Notes under the pieces: model-generated
What the model was told of the DNA's origin: nothing
What the model saw: only the letters and a program-made list of their open reading frames with translations
Database searches by the model: none
In this document: one piece after another, positions 6,057 through 7,147 of the stretch
How the letters are laid out: each line of letters opens with the position of its first letter
Position numbering within the stretch: the first letter of the stretch is position 1
Made by a program: the position numbers and the translations under genes
From: Candidatus Acetothermia bacterium
Lineage (GTDB): Bacteria; Bipolaricaulota; Bipolaricaulia; RBG-16-55-9; JANLFV01
DNA length: 7,147 nucleotides
Reading direction: 5' to 3'
Assembly: GCA_028275195.1 (NCBI GenBank)
Contig: JAPWVC010000066.1
Coordinates: 1-7,147, forward strand

Positions 6057-7097
6057 TCACAGTCCGAGCTCCATTTGGCCGGTCTTCCTCCCCTTCCCGG
6101 CCTCGGCCCGAGCTGGAGCCCGGGCCGCCGCGGAGCAGAGCTCATGGGCCAGGCGGATCGGCTCGGGGAGCCGATGAGAGGAGGCGAGGGCCAGTGTCAG
6201 CTCGACCGCCCCCTCAAGGTCGATCCCGCTCCCCGGGGAGACGAAGATCGGCTGGGCCCGCTCACTCAATCTTATCGCCGCTCCCACCCGCTCCCCGCCC
6301 AGGAGGACATACCTGACTTCCTTGACCTTCATCCCCTGAAGGTCAACCTGGCCGCAGAGGAGGGACTTGGTGATCCCGATCGTGGGGGTCCCCAGCAAGA
6401 CCCCGAGGTGGGAGGCGATCCCGGCATGCCGAGGATGCAAGATCCCATTCCCGTCGACCATCACCACATCAGCGAGCCTGCCCGAGCCACGGACTCTCTC
6501 TAACAATTCCAGGAGGAGCGGCAGCTCCCGGAAGGCAAGATAGGTCGGGATGTAAGGGAAGGCGACCTCCCGTTCGAGCGTCTCCTGACCGATCGGTTGC
6601 CCCGCAAGCTCGAGGAGGGCATAGCCCGCCACGGCCTGCTCTCCTCGGCCCTGGCTGTAGCTGTAGGCCACATCGACCCCGGCGACGGTCCTCGGCTCCT
6701 TCGGGAGAGGCTCGAGCGAGATCGCCCCGCTCAGCTCTTCCTGGAGCTGGCGGAGCCGCTGGAGCGGTCGAGAGCTCTTGAAGTCTGTGAAGAGATACTT
6801 GCGTAGGTCCACGACCCGGCCATCCTGGACCGGGACCCCCTCAGCCCGGAGCTTGGCGGCCTTGGCTGCCGACCCCCCGGGGGCGGAATAGGCCCCTATC
6901 TCTCCGCTGGAGTGGACGACCTTGTAGCAAGGGTATCGCTCAGGCTGGTCGTTCTGGGCTAGAATCTGCCCTACCGCACGGGCCGCGAGCTCATCCCCTA
7001 AGGCTACGGCCAGGGCATGGTAGGTCGTGACCTTTCCCTTAGGGATCTGGAGGAGCAGCTCCAGCACCTCTTGCCGCAGGTCCGGGACCTCTAGCAC
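6057..7097 (-). CDS. Fusion of O6-alkylguanine-DNA alkyltransferase domain and endonuclease V
   Basis: This 346-residue protein has two DNA repair modules. Residues 1-103 are the DNA-binding/active-site domain of the MGMT (Ogt/AGT) family: IPKGKVTTYHALA, Arg40 in AARAVG, Asn49, and the acceptor Cys57 in PCYKVV, where PCHRV is usual. The N-terminal Ada-like domain of full AGTs is absent. After a short linker, residues about 110-325 are endonuclease V, which nicks DNA near deoxyinosine and other deaminated or mismatched bases. Its motifs are VAGVDVAYS (Asp142), PYIPTYLAFRE (Glu191), VMVDGNGILHPRHAGIASH (Asp215, His221), GITKSLLCG (Lys244) and RLPEPIRLAH. The His expected in the SPGH-type motif is Ser290 here. 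The tail 326-346 is basic, Ala-rich and probably disordered. A comparable fusion was described from the archaeon Ferroplasma acidarmanus. The start is GTG at 7097 with GGGAGGTG 8 nt upstream. It is the first visible gene of the leftward cluster. Confidence 0.92.
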   Translation of the reverse strand: MLEVPDLRQEVLELLLQIPKGKVTTYHALAVALGDELAARAVGQILAQNDQPERYPCYKVVHSSGEIGAYSAPGGSAAKAAKLRAEGVPVQDGRVVDLRKYLFTDFKSSRPLQRLRQLQEELSGAISLEPLPKEPRTVAGVDVAYSYSQGRGEQAVAGYALLELAGQPIGQETLEREVAFPYIPTYLAFRELPLLLELLERVRGSGRLADVVMVDGNGILHPRHAGIASHLGVLLGTPTIGITKSLLCGQVDLQGMKVKEVRYVLLGGERVGAAIRLSERAQPIFVSPGSGIDLEGAVELTLALASSHRLPEPIRLAHELCSAAARAPARAEAGKGRKTGQMELGL

Positions 7098-7105
7098 CGC
7101 GAGCG

Positions 7106-7113
7106 CACCTCCC
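7106..7113 (-). promoter_or_regulatory. Ribosome binding site of the repair-fusion gene
   Basis: GGGAGGTG on the minus strand lies 8 nt before the GTG at 7097. It supports this start, and the translated N-terminus then matches the normal start of the MGMT C-terminal domain. Confidence 0.6.
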
Positions 7114-7134
7114 TCGATATCCGACCTTCGCTGG

Positions 7135-7140
7135 ATTCTA
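7135..7140 (-). promoter_or_regulatory. Possible -10 element of the leftward repair/replication cluster
   Basis: TAGAAT on the minus strand matches five of six bases of TATAAT. It lies 37 nt upstream of the GTG at 7097, giving a leader of about 30 nt that contains the ribosome binding site. The -35 region would fall outside the window, so this cannot be confirmed, and the cluster might instead continue upstream. Confidence 0.3.
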
Positions 7141-7147
7141 TCCCCAT

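Noticed and set aside
5784..6503. Long plus-strand open frame (239 codons) across the HD gene and repair fusion
   Set aside because: It runs antisense across two genes with recognisable catalytic motifs; its own translation has no recognisable motif and no ribosome binding site was noticed.
5496..7097. HD hydrolase plus endonuclease V as an anti-phage defence module
   Set aside because: Both are ordinary housekeeping-type families here, in an operon with holA. No toxin, sensor, transposase or phage context is present.
7091..7147. Possible tail of an upstream minus-strand gene ending at a TAG at 7093-7091, overlapping the fusion gene's GTG
   Set aside because: Only about 18 codons are visible, with no recognisable sequence, and the stretch also holds a promoter-like TAGAAT. 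It cannot be decided from this window.
1..7147. RNA genes, CRISPR repeats, insertion sequences or long direct repeats
   Set aside because: Reading both strands showed none. Recurrent CTCGAG/GAGCTC words reflect abundant Leu-Glu codon pairs in GC-rich coding sequence.

Overview
The window looks like a compact chromosomal segment from a GC-rich bacterium (about 60-65% G+C by eye). Bacterial identity rests on a HolA-type DNA polymerase III delta subunit. Three things hint at a thermophilic or deep-branching candidate-phylum lineage: an alkyltransferase-endonuclease V fusion, end-to-end gene packing, and a secreted protease ending in a FlgD/type IX-sorting-like domain with a basic LVLLR tail. From memory, that tail style is seen in Bipolaricaulota/Acetothermia (OP1)-type genomes. 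This placement is only a guess. I see no tRNA, rRNA, CRISPR array, insertion sequence, phage gene or long repeat, and no stretch over 100 bases without a gene.

Layout, left to right. (1) The 3' part of a pyrimidine-nucleoside phosphorylase gene (+) enters from the left edge and stops at 588. (2) A large secreted subtilisin-like protease gene (-) runs from 3440 to 590 and is split by a one-base frameshift in a GC homopolymer run near 1541-1553. Repairing that one base gives a continuous 949-residue multidomain protein. (3) An 84-bp divergent intergenic region (3441-3524) carries promoter-like sequences for both flanking genes, placed so close to the start codons that the mRNAs could be leaderless. 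(4) A small predicted lipoprotein gene (+) covers 3525-3992. (5) A leftward four-gene operon-like cluster runs from 7097 to 3989: an O6-alkylguanine alkyltransferase/endonuclease V fusion, an HD-domain hydrolase, holA, and a membrane-anchored GerMN-domain protein. Junctions in this cluster are 15 nt, a 4-nt GTGA overlap, and a TGATG or GTGATG overlap.

Functionally, the operon combines DNA damage repair (alkylated guanine and deoxyinosine lesions), replication clamp loading, a metal-dependent phosphohydrolase of unknown substrate, and an envelope protein. Such mixed housekeeping operons are common in small, dense genomes, and I do not infer a dedicated new pathway from the grouping. The protease and the lipoprotein act outside the cytoplasm. 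The most notable items are the repair fusion with changed motif residues in both halves, the protease frameshift in an almost perfect palindrome, and the protease's C-terminal architecture. I found no convincing undescribed multi-gene system; most of the window is ordinary chromosome.
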